From: Pipra filicauda | Taxonomy: Eukaryota; Chordata; Aves; Passeriformes; Pipridae | DNA length: 64,000 nucleotides | Assembly: GCF_003945595.2 (NCBI RefSeq) | Contig: NW_024104413.1 | Span: 274,001 to 338,000 of the forward strand | Reading direction: 5' to 3' | Shown here: piece after piece, positions 47,546 through 60,341 of the stretch | How positions within the stretch are numbered: position 1 is the first letter of the stretch | Layout of the letters: each line of letters opens with the position of its first letter | The notes under the pieces: generated by a model | The model's input: only the letters and a program-made list of their open reading frames with translations | Databases searched by the model: none | Told to the model about the DNA's origin: nothing | Position numbers and translations under genes: made by a program

Positions 47546-50500
47546 AGATACCTGCTCTGCAGCATTCCTGGGTTCAGCCTGTAGGTAAAGAGACTATGAA
47601 TCTCTTCAAGCCTGGCAATACAGATATGTTCACATGCAGGCTTCAGAACTAAAACTCCACTTGCAGGCTTTCTAGCCTTATGGCATTGAAGTGAGAAAGT
47701 CATTAACCCTCCAGCCCAATAAAATGGAACCATGATCATCTATTGCTAGGTGGTGCAGCAGCTTTGAGAGCACATCAGAGAGCTGGGCAACAGCCCTTGA
47801 AACAGCACAGGGAGCGTGGCTAGAGAGCATCTAGAAGAATGCCTAGGTTGTAATGTGTGCCAGACTTCACTACCCTGACAGATTTCAGGGCTCACTAGAA
47901 ACCACAATCACTGCGAAGTTCACAGCCCACACTTCATGTCTGTTATTGGGCTGATGTATCAGCCCAGCAGGCAGGGTGGCAGGGCAGTGGCATCCTGCAA
48001 CAGGCATGGCCTCAGCCTGTCTCCTTGAAGTGTCTAACTAGACTGTGTCATACAGAATCAAGTTCAAAATTTGAAAGGGAAGCCAAAACCCCAGCAAAAT
48101 GCCTGTTTCCTGATCACTGGTTGCCAGCCCTCTGCTGGGTGCAGACTTTCCCCGACTGCCACCTTGTGTCTTCCGAAAGCACCGCCAGTGGGGCAGGATG
48201 CTGCATCAGGACTTCTCTCTAGAGTTATCAGTCTTTACTGCTAAACTGAAAGTAATTTTCTTGACTAACACAGGGAGAAGTGCAATTAAAATTTCAGCCA
48301 AACTCTTAGAACGAAATCTCTGTTTGTCATCTGTTTTTCTTACCAGTTCCTGGCTAGCAGCACCTCTGGCTAATTGCCTTAATGAATCAGATGAAACTCG
48401 CCTTGGTGCCCCACTGATTGTATCATTTATTTTGACAAGAATACTATCAAATTACATATGTATATTTATTGTTACATGAAAATCCACTTTATTTTTCCCA
48501 CCTGGAGAGTGCAGTTGCCAAGTTCTGCTTAAAAAAACTCATCTGTCCTTTGAGGTATGCCCAGACATACCTCACCCATGGGATACTGGGGACAAAGAAC
48601 TGGAAATTATTTAAAATTTGGGTAAGACTTGAGACATTCCTGATTCCTAAACATGAAAAAAACATCTAGTGTTGGCAACAGAAAACAGCAGGGGAAGATA
48701 ACAGTGAACATAAAAAGGAAGCTGTTGGCCACGAAGCACAAACTTCTGTACTTGCCACACCACTCTCACTTACAGGCAGAGCTTTTCCTTCCCTGGGTGG
48801 CTTCTCTAACAAGGGATGGGCAGAATGCCAATATAAAAGGGAGCAGGACTGTTTCAGCAACTCATCCTAGAGGAAAAACAGGACATAACTTCCACAGTCT
48901 GATAGGAAAAGATCCACAGATATTATTTTTGTGTTTCTAACCGGTGAAATTCAGATCTACTATGTTTTAAAAGTCGGGTTTCCAATGTAGCCAAGCTTCT
49001 GCCTTGGTTACACAGACCAAAGACAAACCAAGGCAGCTGGGTGAACATTACCCTGGAAAGACACTTCAATCACCTAGGTTCAACTTTAGGTCTCATCACC
49101 ATTAAAAAAGTTACACCTTTTGCAATTCTGGCAAACTCCACTATGGCTGAAACACAGCAACTGACATGACTGATAATCTTCTGCAGAGATAAAGGCAACT
49201 CTTAAGTGATCTAAAAGCATCCCACACTCCTTACAGAAATCTAGCATCTACTATCTTGTCCTGTTGGTTAAAGGTAAGATTATTTTTTCACTTGAAAACC
49301 ATGACACTGGAAAACATTTTTTTTTAAAGACAAAGTGTCAAATTTTATAGTGAATTCTCATTAAACAGCTTTAAGAGGGCAACTTTTCATTCTATCAGAA
49401 TAAAGTTACCCCACCAGCTCAAGATGCTTAAACATACTTGGCCAAGCTCTTTGCATATACCTGGTCTCCTTCCTCTGTGTTTGTACAGCAGATCATTTCA
49501 ACTCCCTCTACACTCCTCAACAGGAAATGGCACATAGTAGCTGAATTAGCTGAACCCATTGGAAACTATCTCACTCCTATGCAAATAAGTACATCTGCTA
49601 TGAGACAAGGATCCTCACTCAATGCAAAACCTGTTACCGCTGATTAGCAAAAGTAAGGTGAACAAAGTAAGTCATGTGCTTTCCTGGAAATTCATTTCTA
49701 GTGGGCAGAAACCATTGCCATTCTACACAGTTGGCGATCACTGCTGGAGATCACTTCACACCATAGCTGAACTACATGAACTACCTTTAGTTTCTTAAGC
49801 ATTAAACATGTAAGCCAGATGATTCACTCCCTCATACATCAGATGGTGGCACTGCACCAGTAGCCAGTCCACACAATACTGATTTCAAAATGCAACCTAC
49901 ACCATTTAATGTTCCCAACACCTCACTTATTAGTTTCTGCTAAATTTCTGCATGACATCTTTCACATGAAAATTCTCCCCATAGGCCTATTCCATGATCT
50001 AAAGACAAAGCACCCTTCAGGGGTATAAAAGAAGTATTTAATATCAACTGTCATCTTTTAGAAGTACAAAAGTGATACTTGGTTTTAGGGTCACTTCATG
50101 ATTCCTATTTCCACCAGGAAATGTGGTCATGTATGATGGAAAACAGCAACAAGATTAACCTGATACCCTGATATGATAAGACAAAAGACTGATTTACTAA
50201 AGCCAGGAGCAAGAAGTGAGATCAGTCCACAGAAAACTGAACACTAAAGGTCTGGACTGCAGTTTGGCCACAACTGTGAGGTACATGCTTCCTGATTTAT
50301 GAGAATTTACCAAAAGAAGGATCACCAGGAAACTGACAGCTCCTGTCGATCCCAGTGACTGCCTCTTCCAGCACAGGACATGCTGTTACTGCGGCAGCAA
50401 TGAATGAACTAAGAAAGAAAGACCAGATCCCTCCTCTTTCTCTCATCCAATGCTGTTTAGAGAACAAGCAGGAGTTCTGTTCTCAGTGATACAACTGTCT

Positions 50501-53500
50501 GCACATGGTAAGAAATGCTACAGCATGAGGAATGCATGAAACAGTTTTACTGAACAAATTAAGCCCCAAAGTATTAATTTGGAAGTTCTGCTCTCAAAAA
50601 GCCTCAGGAGAACATCACTGCTTACACAACCCAACTGCTCCTCAGGTACTACCTGGGAACCTCAGCCACAAGGTCTGTACGAGCAAGAAGGATCGATGTG
50701 ATGGTCTGGGAGGTGGTGTGGGTAAACAGACAAGGAAGAGAACATTTAGTGCAAAAATCACCACAAAGCAAGAGTGTAATGCTTCACACAGTGCTTCTCC
50801 TCTTCTTTATCCAGTGACAGTTCTTGTCTAAATCCTCGTGACATAAGACAGGCTTGTAGTTCAGCCACAGACTTAGGTCTCTGGATGTCAGGGTTCAGTT
50901 TCCAGCTCCATTTCAGACTTGCACTGTAGCTCCGGGGCAAAGCTGCTTTATCTCTGTGCTGATGCTTCTGTAAAATGGAGTCAAGCTGTAGATGCCCCAC
51001 GTCTTTCTTGTCTCATCTATTCCAGTTGTACATCAATGTGGGACACCAGTGTCATCTTGGAAACATCTTTACCACTGTTGAGATACTCATCAATAATCCT
51101 CCTAGAAAAGACCAATTCTCAGTGCACTGATGAGCTACTGAGTTGCATGAACAATAAATCAGAAATACTGTCAGCTGGTTAAGGCAAAAACCATTTAAGA
51201 AAGTAATTAAATCAGAATTAAAAGTAATTAAAAGAAAGTAACACATTTCCAAAGAGTCAAAGACACAAAACCTTGTATTAAAATTTATAACAATCTTTTT
51301 TACATGCTTTACAAATCAAGTGGAAATGGAAAAAGGAATTGCTGAAGACTCTAGGATGAAGAAAAAGAGATTTTTTTTTAAACTACTTCAAAATAGCTAT
51401 TTTTTCTCCTTCTTCATTTACCCTCAACTACCTAATTTCAGCTATCATACACGATACAACACCTGAAGTTGTGCAGAGCCCAGCACTTGCTCAGCATGGC
51501 TGTGAAATAGCATATCTTGTAACGTTTAAACCTATGAAATGTTACCACAACACACGCACAAAAAAATATTAAAGAGGAAGTAGGTCATCTCCTTGCAACG
51601 TTTAAGCCTTACATAGTTAAAACATTATCTTTAAGACCAATACCATTTTAGATCATTATACATTAAAACAGGGCATTCATATTTACACATGTAAATAAAG
51701 TAGCACGCTTGTTTTTCATACTTATGCTGCATTATCTCCTGCAATCTAATACACAGAATGCCTTCCAGGCTATACCCAAAAAGAAATAGGTTTGTGGTGG
51801 TGTTTTTTTTTTTCCTCCCAGTCATTTCAAAACACTATCACTTCCACAATTTCTCAACCAGCTGTGCTGTTTCCTCATTGGGCGACTTTTGTTTGGGTGA
51901 TTCTGTACTACGGCAAGAACATTCAAGATTGCTTAAGCTTCCAACAGCTAAACATGAAGTGTCAATTGACATCAAAACCAAATCCAAAGTATAGATGATA
52001 ATCTCCCAGTGTAAATATATAAGAGGCATTGGTTTTATTTTTTTATTTAAAGAAGCTGTGCAATAAACAAAGTCGGCCAGCCAGCCTGGAGACTTCGATC
52101 TGCAACTTTGTGTTTGGGTTCCAGCTGTTTTTAATAAATGCTTGGCTCACAACATCAGGCCACGTCATGCCGATACACTGCTGGAAGAGAAACGGGAACT
52201 GGCAGCAGGTCCTGCCAGAGCTTATCTGTCCTACACCACATCATTTAAAGGATTCTAACCCAAGGAGAAACATACCTTTCCATGGAAGTGCCTTCAACAT
52301 TTTAAGACTTCTCTTCCATGTTTATTCTACTTGCATGCATCATGCAGATTATCATGTCCTAGTTCAAGGCACTGCCAAAATCTACGTCTCTGCCAGTGCC
52401 TAATCCATTCAAGCCCCTGACTCCTACGCCTAAGATGTTCCAAGGCACGTAGAGATGACAATCCTGTTGCACAAGTGTAGATTAGCGTCCAAAAAGGCAT
52501 CTGTATGAAGAAAGAGAAAACCAATCAGGCTATACTGGTTAACACTGACACAAACAAGACACAAAGTTCAGACTACATGGGAACATGCCAACTCTCTCCA
52601 GTAACTCAGCTGTGGCCAGTCTGGACTGACCAACTGTTAAGATGGGCTAAAAATGGATTTCAGAAGAGCCGTTACAATAATGATCACAATTGGTGGTCTC
52701 TGAATGAACTTAAATGAAGAAGTATCTTGCAAGAGAGTATCAGTCCTGATGTGGCAAGATGACTCTTTCTCACACTGCATAATCACTACACTGACCTGCT
52801 TAATTCTTGCATTTCCACTTACCTCACTATCTAGTGTTATGTCCCCAGCTGTAGCTCAGCAGCAAATTTAACAAACATCTGAAACCCCTTATGACTTTAC
52901 ATATGCATTTACATAACTGCTTCACCAGTGCTCAACCACCAATTACGCTTTCGTACCATTTAAAAAAGCAGCACATCACAGTACAGAGAAGCCGAGTGAT
53001 GTACTTACAACTTTCTCTGACTGGCTGTTAATGAACTATCTTGCCACATGTTAAACAAAAGCTCTCAATAGGAATAAGGAGCATCACGTAGCAGACTTAA
53101 GCCTTTTACCTTACCATTCTCTTCTTATGCCTTCAGTTTATCCTCACTGATATTAAACCAGCTCCTCCCAGAGCTACACTTGAATACTGCAGGCAGACCC
53201 AGAATTTTTTACTATTATGTTATTTTAATAAAAGAAACCCCAAACAGTCAATACACAATTTCATGCCTCTTGACTCAAGGAGCATAACTCACAATACAGA
53301 AAGGACTGGATTTTCTGCAAGACTGCCTTTGAAAGCTTCCCCACCTGGTGAAATACTAAATATGACCAATGTAAATGACAAAAAAGGCTCAGAGGCAGCT
53401 GGGGAGAATGAATCAATGAAACAATTTCATTTTAGACCACAAAATGGCTTGGGCAAGTGACATGCACCACAGCTACATTACTGAAAAGGTTCATTAATTC

Positions 53501-54080
53501 TTCAAATGGACTTTTCAAACATGCACTCTGAGTCTAAGAAGGAAAGAGACATCACCTTTTAAAGCTTTCAAGACAGATTGATGGCACAGAGAGGAATAAG
53601 TAGAAGCCCCCATAGGATAAATGGTAGCAAACAGCACTTTCATTACTCTCTTCAAATGGAAAAGTTTTGTTACTTGCTGACTAGAAGACAAAGACTTTAC
53701 CTGCAGACTGTTACAGACAATAAGAGTACACCCAATTAAGAAATCTCAGAAGTGACCTTGCATGAAAGGATAAAGGCAACAGTATTGTTGCCACATTAGG
53801 TACTGGTGTACGAGGGCACTCTCCCCATCCCACTTTCTACAGTTCTAGCAATCACACCTTTCACAGTCAGCAAGGCTACACAACTGTGCTTCTCCTTCTA
53901 GCCTCGAGATTTCACTCACTAGAGCAAAGAGCTCACAGCCTGATATAAACAACATCTGTAAGTGAAGAGTCTGATGTAATGTTACTTAAAACTTGTCTTT
54001 CCCTGTCATTCTGTTAAGATTGTCCCGAGAGGACTTCTCTTGCAAACTGGTTACATCTAATTTGACCTAAATTCATAGGA
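47546..54080. other. Intergenic DNA, no gene recognised
   Basis: 6.5 kb of AT-rich, stop-dense sequence. The open frames (up to 124 codons at 52029-52403 +) show no domains. The - strand frame at 52327-52524 has an Arg/Trp-rich stretch (LRRRSQGLEWIRHWQRRR) but no splice context or family that I know. T- and A-runs occur near 51370 and 51807. Confidence 0.5.
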
Positions 54081-54212
54081 AACAAACCAGACCAAAAAAA
54101 AACCCAACAAAAAACAACAAAAACAAAAAACAAAACAAAAAAAAACCAACAAAAAACCAAACCAAACCAACCAACCAACCAAACAAAAAAACCAAACCAA
54201 AAAAACCAACAC
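54081..54212. repeat. A/C-only simple repeat (AAAC/AACC-rich)
   Basis: Roughly 120 bases made almost solely of A and C, grading from (A)nC to CCAA units (ACCAAACCAACCAACCAACC near 54160). The - strand is therefore T/G only and carries successive GGTTGGTTGGTTGG runs. The long hydrophobic Phe/Trp/Val frame on the - strand at 54014-54250 is a translation artefact of it. Confidence 0.93.
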
Positions 54213-57199
54213 CTCAATTTAACTGCCCTTAGCAATACTGTAGAATTCACTTAGTGGTAAAGCAAAAGTTAGACAAAAACTTATACAAGGTCTTGAAGAC
54301 AGACTGTATTAGACAAGGTATGTATGGTCAACTATCTGACTTCAAGTGACTTGATTCCTGCTTTTTTTCCCCTTTTGGAAGAAGAGGGCTTTGCTGACTA
54401 TATATTTCCAGTTGATACAGAACCACTCTCCCGTGAGCTGACACAGATGAGGGGATTGAAGCATGAAGTCTGTTGAAGGAACACTTAAGTGATCTGATGA
54501 ATTCTGCATTGTAGCTTTTCTACTCCAAACCCCTGGATTCAAATCTTGTATTTCAATCACAAGCAAAACAACCTCACACAAACAACATCATGTTTCTTGC
54601 ATGCAACTCCCCTGCTCCCCCTAAACCAGCGCAAACCACTGTAGTAACAACTTGATTTGCGTCAACAGGCTGTTTAAGGGAAACCAGGATTGGAAAACAA
54701 GTCCAGACATCTTGCCCTCAGAAAAATCAAACTTGTGTAGGCTGGCTGAATGACATCATGTGGAATGTGCACTACTTTATGCAATATGAGTGACAATCAT
54801 TTGTGAGTGCATGAGTAGATAGATTTTTATTTATTCTTCCACTTAACACTACGTGTCTCTCTTCACGGCGCCCGCCTGCTGCCTCCTCTCTTCATCGATG
54901 GCAAGCGGGACATTAAGTATTATTTACAGCAAAAACATTACCTTGTCACATGTTCCTTGCCAGTTGATGAATCTGAAATTGTCAGCTTATGGGTATTACA
55001 CCATTGTCAAAGAGATGTTCATTTTACTTTTCTGTACAGCTTCCACAAAAACATGGTGAAGAAAATGGAGGATAAGAGTTGACACGAAATTCCTGAATGC
55101 TCGTTACTGGCATAGGTTCTTCTTTGGGCAATTTCTAGAAAAGAACTGTCCGGTAGATCCCTCTTGACACTTTGCACCTATGCAGATCTGTGGACTACTG
55201 TACTTCTGAAACACAGACATCCTGGAAGGAAAATTTAGGTTAAACACATATCCAGACTACACATCCTCTGCTCTCCTTGCAACTCTGCCTGAGGAGCCAC
55301 AAACAACACAATAAAACTATGTATTTCTGGTGAAAAAGAATGTTAAAGGCTATGGACCTGGGACTGAAGTGTAAAAACACACTTCAAGCATTCTAAAATG
55401 AGACATTCAAACTAGTAGAAAGTTTTAAAAAAATCTTCGATAAAAACTTATCAGAGAAGGCACAATCAATACATACCTTCTTCCCTTTTGGTCTTTCATG
55501 GAGATAGGAATTGGACACCATCCACTTTAAAACTCCATTTGTACCTATCATGTCTATAAGCAAACCACTAAAAACCCAAAAGTAGTCAGAGAAAAACACA
55601 GGTTTACCTGGCATGTTTTTCAACAGTAGATCCAGAATGCATCAATAGGTTTCCTTCATATCCCTTAAGCACCAAGCTGGGAGAGGCCCAACTGCACAGC
55701 TAAAAGCATCAGCAAAGCTGAAACTGAATACCCAGACCTGTGAAGAACAGAAACAATGCCCAAAGGGTTGAATTGTTACTCCTTCATTCAGTGGGGAAAA
55801 CAGAAGAGAAAAACATCTTCCTTTCAGCGTCAGTTCACTCACATCACCTGTTTGTAGCAGCAGTATAAAATACAACATTTTTATGATTATTTAACATTTT
55901 CAGTTAATGACGAATAGGGTAACAGCAGATAGACAAGTTGTTGGCCATTAGGAAGGCACTTAAAAAAACTGGAATTTTTTTGAAAGTCCGTTCTGATGGA
56001 CAGGAAGAGGAAAAGAGACATCACAAATCAACACTTCGGTGACTTTAGTTCACAGAATTCCCCTATCGAAGGTTTCAGTCTTCAGATTTCCTGGAGGTTT
56101 AGAGAGAAAGAGCTAAAGACAACAAAGATACTGCACACCTAATCCTGCTGAGATGTATGTTACAACATACATCTTTTTTTAGAACAGCTTCTGCAATTGC
56201 AAGTTGCACACCTTCATTTGTACTGGAAAATGTGTGAAATTTTGACTATTAAGTGTAAACATTTATTCCAGGAACCATCAATTTCTCTATTATGATACAA
56301 CAGAATCTATACTAAAGCAAAGGTAAACTAATCTTTCTCTGAAACAGAAGGCAACTTGCAAAGCGTTTTTGAACAGCAGCAAGCACACCACACACCCACA
56401 CACTCAGCAGTCACTATGTGAATTAATTTTTAACACATCAATCTTCTGCTCAGGCTATGGTGAGATCTGTGTCACCAGCATGCTGAACCTCAGCTTCACA
56501 GTTTTAAGTACCAATGATGCCACACCAAAAAAACAGACTTTTGAACTCTCAGTTACATTACTTCCAGAAGCAGCAATAGTGAATGCCAAGTAGAGATAAG
56601 ACAGCCCTGTTTGAGAGTTGTCTTAGATCATCCAAAATCAACACTGCTCAAAACACACACATTTTGTGCAATTATGCCCTCTTTCATTAAGGAAATGCCT
56701 GACAGTACCACACCCTCAGATTCAGCAGCACTGGTATCAGCAGACAGGCATAAAGTAGATACGCCACCAGTCACCTCCAGAACTTAGATATCCATCTTTC
56801 ATACAGGTTAAGATGAGTAAGGAAAAGGGGGATAAGCTACACTACAGCTATCAAAGTAGGCCACTCTCGACGTTGGAGTTACTCCCTCTTCCAACTCCTA
56901 TGATGAACTCTAATTTACTCAGTCATGACGTATTATTTATAGCTGTCTCCTCTGGAGCTAGCTTTGAATGTATTTGTTCTGGATTGAAAGGATCTGAACC
57001 ACACAAATATCAGTGTAGAACATTAAAGCTTCCAATAGGTTGTACCTCAGGCTTCACATCACTACTTATTTAATTTAGGCATCAAGAAACATGGTCATAA
57101 TTCAGCAAATCCTCAATAAAACCATTTAATGAGTGGAGTCACAGTAACTAATTCATTTGCCCAAGGCCACTAAAGTGGTAGAATTGAAGCCAGTACATT
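54213..57199. other. Intergenic DNA, no gene recognised
   Basis: 3 kb of AT-rich sequence. No coding exon, CpG island or named repeat. Small frames (for example 56813-57073 +) look random. Confidence 0.5.
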
Positions 57200-57516
57200 A
57201 ATAGAATCCTTTAGGTTGGAAAAGACTTCTAGGATTATCAAGCCCAACCTCAATCCTACCAACTGCCATGTTACCACTAAAGTATTTTCACAAGTTCCAT
57301 ACCCACATGTTTTCTGAACGCTTCCAGGAACGGTAATTCCACCATTTCCTTGGCCAGCCTGTTCCAATGCTTGACAACTCCTTCAGTGAAGAAATTTTTC
57401 CTAATACTGAACCTAAACCTCCCCTGGCTCAACCTGAGGCCATTTCCTCTCATCCTGTCACTTGTTACCTGGGAGAAGAGACTGACTCCCACCTCACTAC
57501 AACCTCCTTTCAAATC
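57200..57516 (-). mobile_element. CR1 LINE 3' end
   Basis: From 'aatagaatcctttaggttgg' through 'ccaacctcaatcctaccaac', 'cttccaggaacggtaattcc', 'ttccttggccagcctgttcc', 'ccttcagtgaagaaattttt' and 'catcctgtcacttgttacctg', the ordered CR1 3' region in inverted orientation. The relatively intact text suggests a younger copy than most here. It belongs to the same 3'-end type as the nested copy at 44.3 kb. Confidence 0.93.
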
Positions 57517-58820
57517 TCCTGGCTCCCAAGACTAAGCAATGCTTATCTTCACTTATGAAATTAAAAAAAATATGATTTGCCTTTAACTTCTCATCAAGGT
57601 GCAACAACAGCAGATCCATGGAGACTCATTCTTGGTGCTTTGTGTGTAGTGTGTGGAAGCACACCACTTGTACTAACACTCCATGACGGAGAACAAGGCA
57701 AATATCTCTGAAGGATATTACAAATACACACATATATTCCTCAGATGAAAAAGTACTACTTCTCTTGTCTTAACCCGGGATTTCAAAATAAAGAGAAGCA
57801 GTCCTATTATCACTCATTGAACAGCTTTGTTAGTAGAGAATAAAGCTGATTTTCTTACCCAATTCCTAGTGAAAACAAATGCTAAATGAGTTTTCGAGCA
57901 TCATTAGAAATCTTGGTACTTTCAAAGCATTCCAACTCTAGAGAAGATGGGATCTGCACCAATATTCACCCATGTGACATCGAACAGTTTTCCCATCCCA
58001 CCTCTTGATTTGTTGAGAACCTTGACTTAGTGATGACACACACTGCCATCTTGTGTTATGGCTCAGAACTGAAAAGGTCTGAAAAGTGGGGTTTCACAAA
58101 CATCCAGCTTCCACTGTTTTAACAACAGTTTTTTCCCCAGTCACTGTGCTACATGAGAAGCCTCTCCAGTCTTTTATATATATACATACATACATAAATA
58201 TATATATATACACACATATATTAAAAAACCCTAAGATCTAACTCAGGCTGCAACAGATGCAAGCCTCCACAATCCCATGGAATAAAGTGGACAAAGTTCA
58301 TTCTTCTCCACGAACTGGTGCAGGTATTTTCAACAGCACACAGTTTTGCAGGGACAGCTGGTGCTAGGTGGTATAGATATTTACCTTTTAGGTTTGAGCT
58401 GTTCTTCCTCCAGCACAAACATATAAGTCCACAGGCTACAATACTGCATTGCTAAAAGAGTGAGGCTAAGCTATTCAACTTCAAGCTGAAAAATAATAAT
58501 AGAAGTTGTCCCTTTTATGTCCTGGGACTATCTTCTGAGAGGAAGTATTGTTCTCAAAATGTCTACAAGAACAGACTAAGGGTTCATTGACCTACAACGG
58601 CTGGGTAGAAGCTGAGCAAGTATATTCTGTACAGCAGCACACACTGGGAGAGGAGCTCCAGAACTAAAAAGAAGGATGTGAAGTTGTGTGGGTCACAGAA
58701 AAATATGCATTAACAAGTAGAAGAAAGAAAATTGTAGAATGGTTCTGGAAAAGGATATTAATGGGCTTTTAAGCTGTATTGTACTTTTAAATATGTGCTG
58801 AGTGGAAATTCCTTTTTCTT
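57517..58820. other. Intergenic DNA downstream of FAM193A
   Basis: AT-rich sequence with a TA/CATA microsatellite at 58174-58220. No gene recognised. A longer FAM193A 3' UTR isoform could extend here. Confidence 0.5.
58174..58220. repeat. Compound (TA)n/(CATA)n microsatellite
   Basis: Alternating TATATATA, CATACATACATA, TATATATATA and CACACATATA units over about 47 bases. Confidence 0.92.
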
Positions 58821-58850
58821 AAAAAAAAAAAAAAAGAAAAAAGAAAAAAG
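58821..58850. repeat. A-rich/(AAAAAG)n tract
   Basis: Fifteen A residues followed by GAAAA and AAAAAG units. On the - strand this is a T-rich tract about 60-90 bases beyond the FAM193A AATAAA, placed where a downstream U-rich element could help cleavage. Confidence 0.85.
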
Positions 58851-58889
58851 GAGATGACCACCTTACAACATGGTATGGTCATCTAGAAG

Positions 58890-60161
58890 TAAAAACACTT
58901 CTGTTGTCTTTATTCTGAAAAGAGTATCAGAAAAACTTCTACAAGTGCACTTTACACAGATCAAATTCCTAAATGACCTATCTTCTTTCTCACTGGGCAT
59001 ACTATGAAACTGTAAAACATCACTATACTGTTAACTATTTACATGACAGTAGCACTGAGCCTACCTACTTCACTTCTGCACTGATATTAAATTGGAAATT
59101 TCTGTATTAGCTTGTTTCTCACCAATTATCCACTGAAATAGAAACATTAAAGTAATTCACACAAACTTAGTTCCACAATTCAGCAGGAGCCTTTCTCATT
59201 CTAGCAGACAGCAGTTTTCCTATTATGTGAGCTGGCAAACAAAGAATATGCAAAAGTTAATTAGCATTCACTGACCAATTCTGACACACAATGAAATTTA
59301 GTTTAGAAAACTTTTTTTTTGTAGGTTTCTTTCTTCCCCTTCCCCACCCAAGCAGGAAAAAAGCAAGACACAAGTCGTCTGCCATACTAATGTATTCCAT
59401 CTTTCAAAAAGAAAGACATGATTTTAATATTACTTAACAATATGTTAAAAAAGTAGCCAGTTAGGCTTCAGTGTTAATACAATTATACACTCTATAACAG
59501 ATTTGATAGTGTGAGTACTGTTCTTTTTTAAATTTTCTCATTCTGCAAGTATTCTTACACAAGCTGGCTACAAGTCAGGAAAAAAAATCAAAACACAAAT
59601 AGCGTAACTTGTACACTCTTAAACAGTAGATTGTGAAAGAATTGAGGGAATACTTGTCCCATAAGAGCCTCTTTTTCATGAAGTCATGTCAGGAGAATTC
59701 TGGAGCAGATGAAAGCACAACTGACTAGGTCCATTCCTTTGTCAGGAGTCAGAATGACAAAACATAGCTAGATGCAGAAGTGACAGGAGCCACTGCAGAT
59801 GATGCAACCTAGTATTTTGGCCTCCACCCAAGCCTAAGCAATTTAAAGTCTTTGAGGCCAAGGCATTCAGAAGGAGATGGAAAAGAGCTATTGTTCCAAC
59901 TCCAACGGCATACAGCTACAATCAAGTAAGTCTCACTCACAGACTACAAGCACACAAGCTAACAAATTCAGGTAGAAAGTGGCAATTTTTCAGTCCGCAA
60001 GAATTATCAGGCCAAAGGGTTCAGTGCAGATCCACACAGCACTGGGGACAAGGCAAGGCAGCACTGGCTCAAGACCAGATAAGCTCTCAGCACAGCAGGA
60101 CAGATAAGTGGAGTTGTCGTTCATTGATTCCTGCAGGGTTCCCTCCCCATCTTGTGTCATT
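58890..60161 (-). other. FAM193A: FAM193A 3' UTR
   Basis: Runs left from the stop codon at 60162-60164. Reading the - strand, an ATTAAA occurs at 59428-59423 and the first canonical AATAAA at 58914-58909, so the common 3' end is probably near 58.89 kb, giving about 1.27 kb of UTR. The end is inferred. Small open frames here (for example 59990-60175 -) are shadows of the terminal exon. Confidence 0.65.
58909..58914 (-). terminator. FAM193A: FAM193A polyadenylation signal (candidate)
   Basis: AATAAA on the - strand about 1.25 kb after the stop codon, followed 60-90 bases on by a long T-rich tract on the same strand. ATTAAA at 59423-59428 is an alternative proximal signal. Confidence 0.6.

Positions 60162-60341
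<180 letters not shown>

Noticed and set aside
54014..54250. A strikingly hydrophobic Phe/Trp/Val-rich frame on the - strand
   Set aside because: It is the translation of the A/C-only simple repeat's complement, so the apparent membrane protein is a low-complexity artefact.
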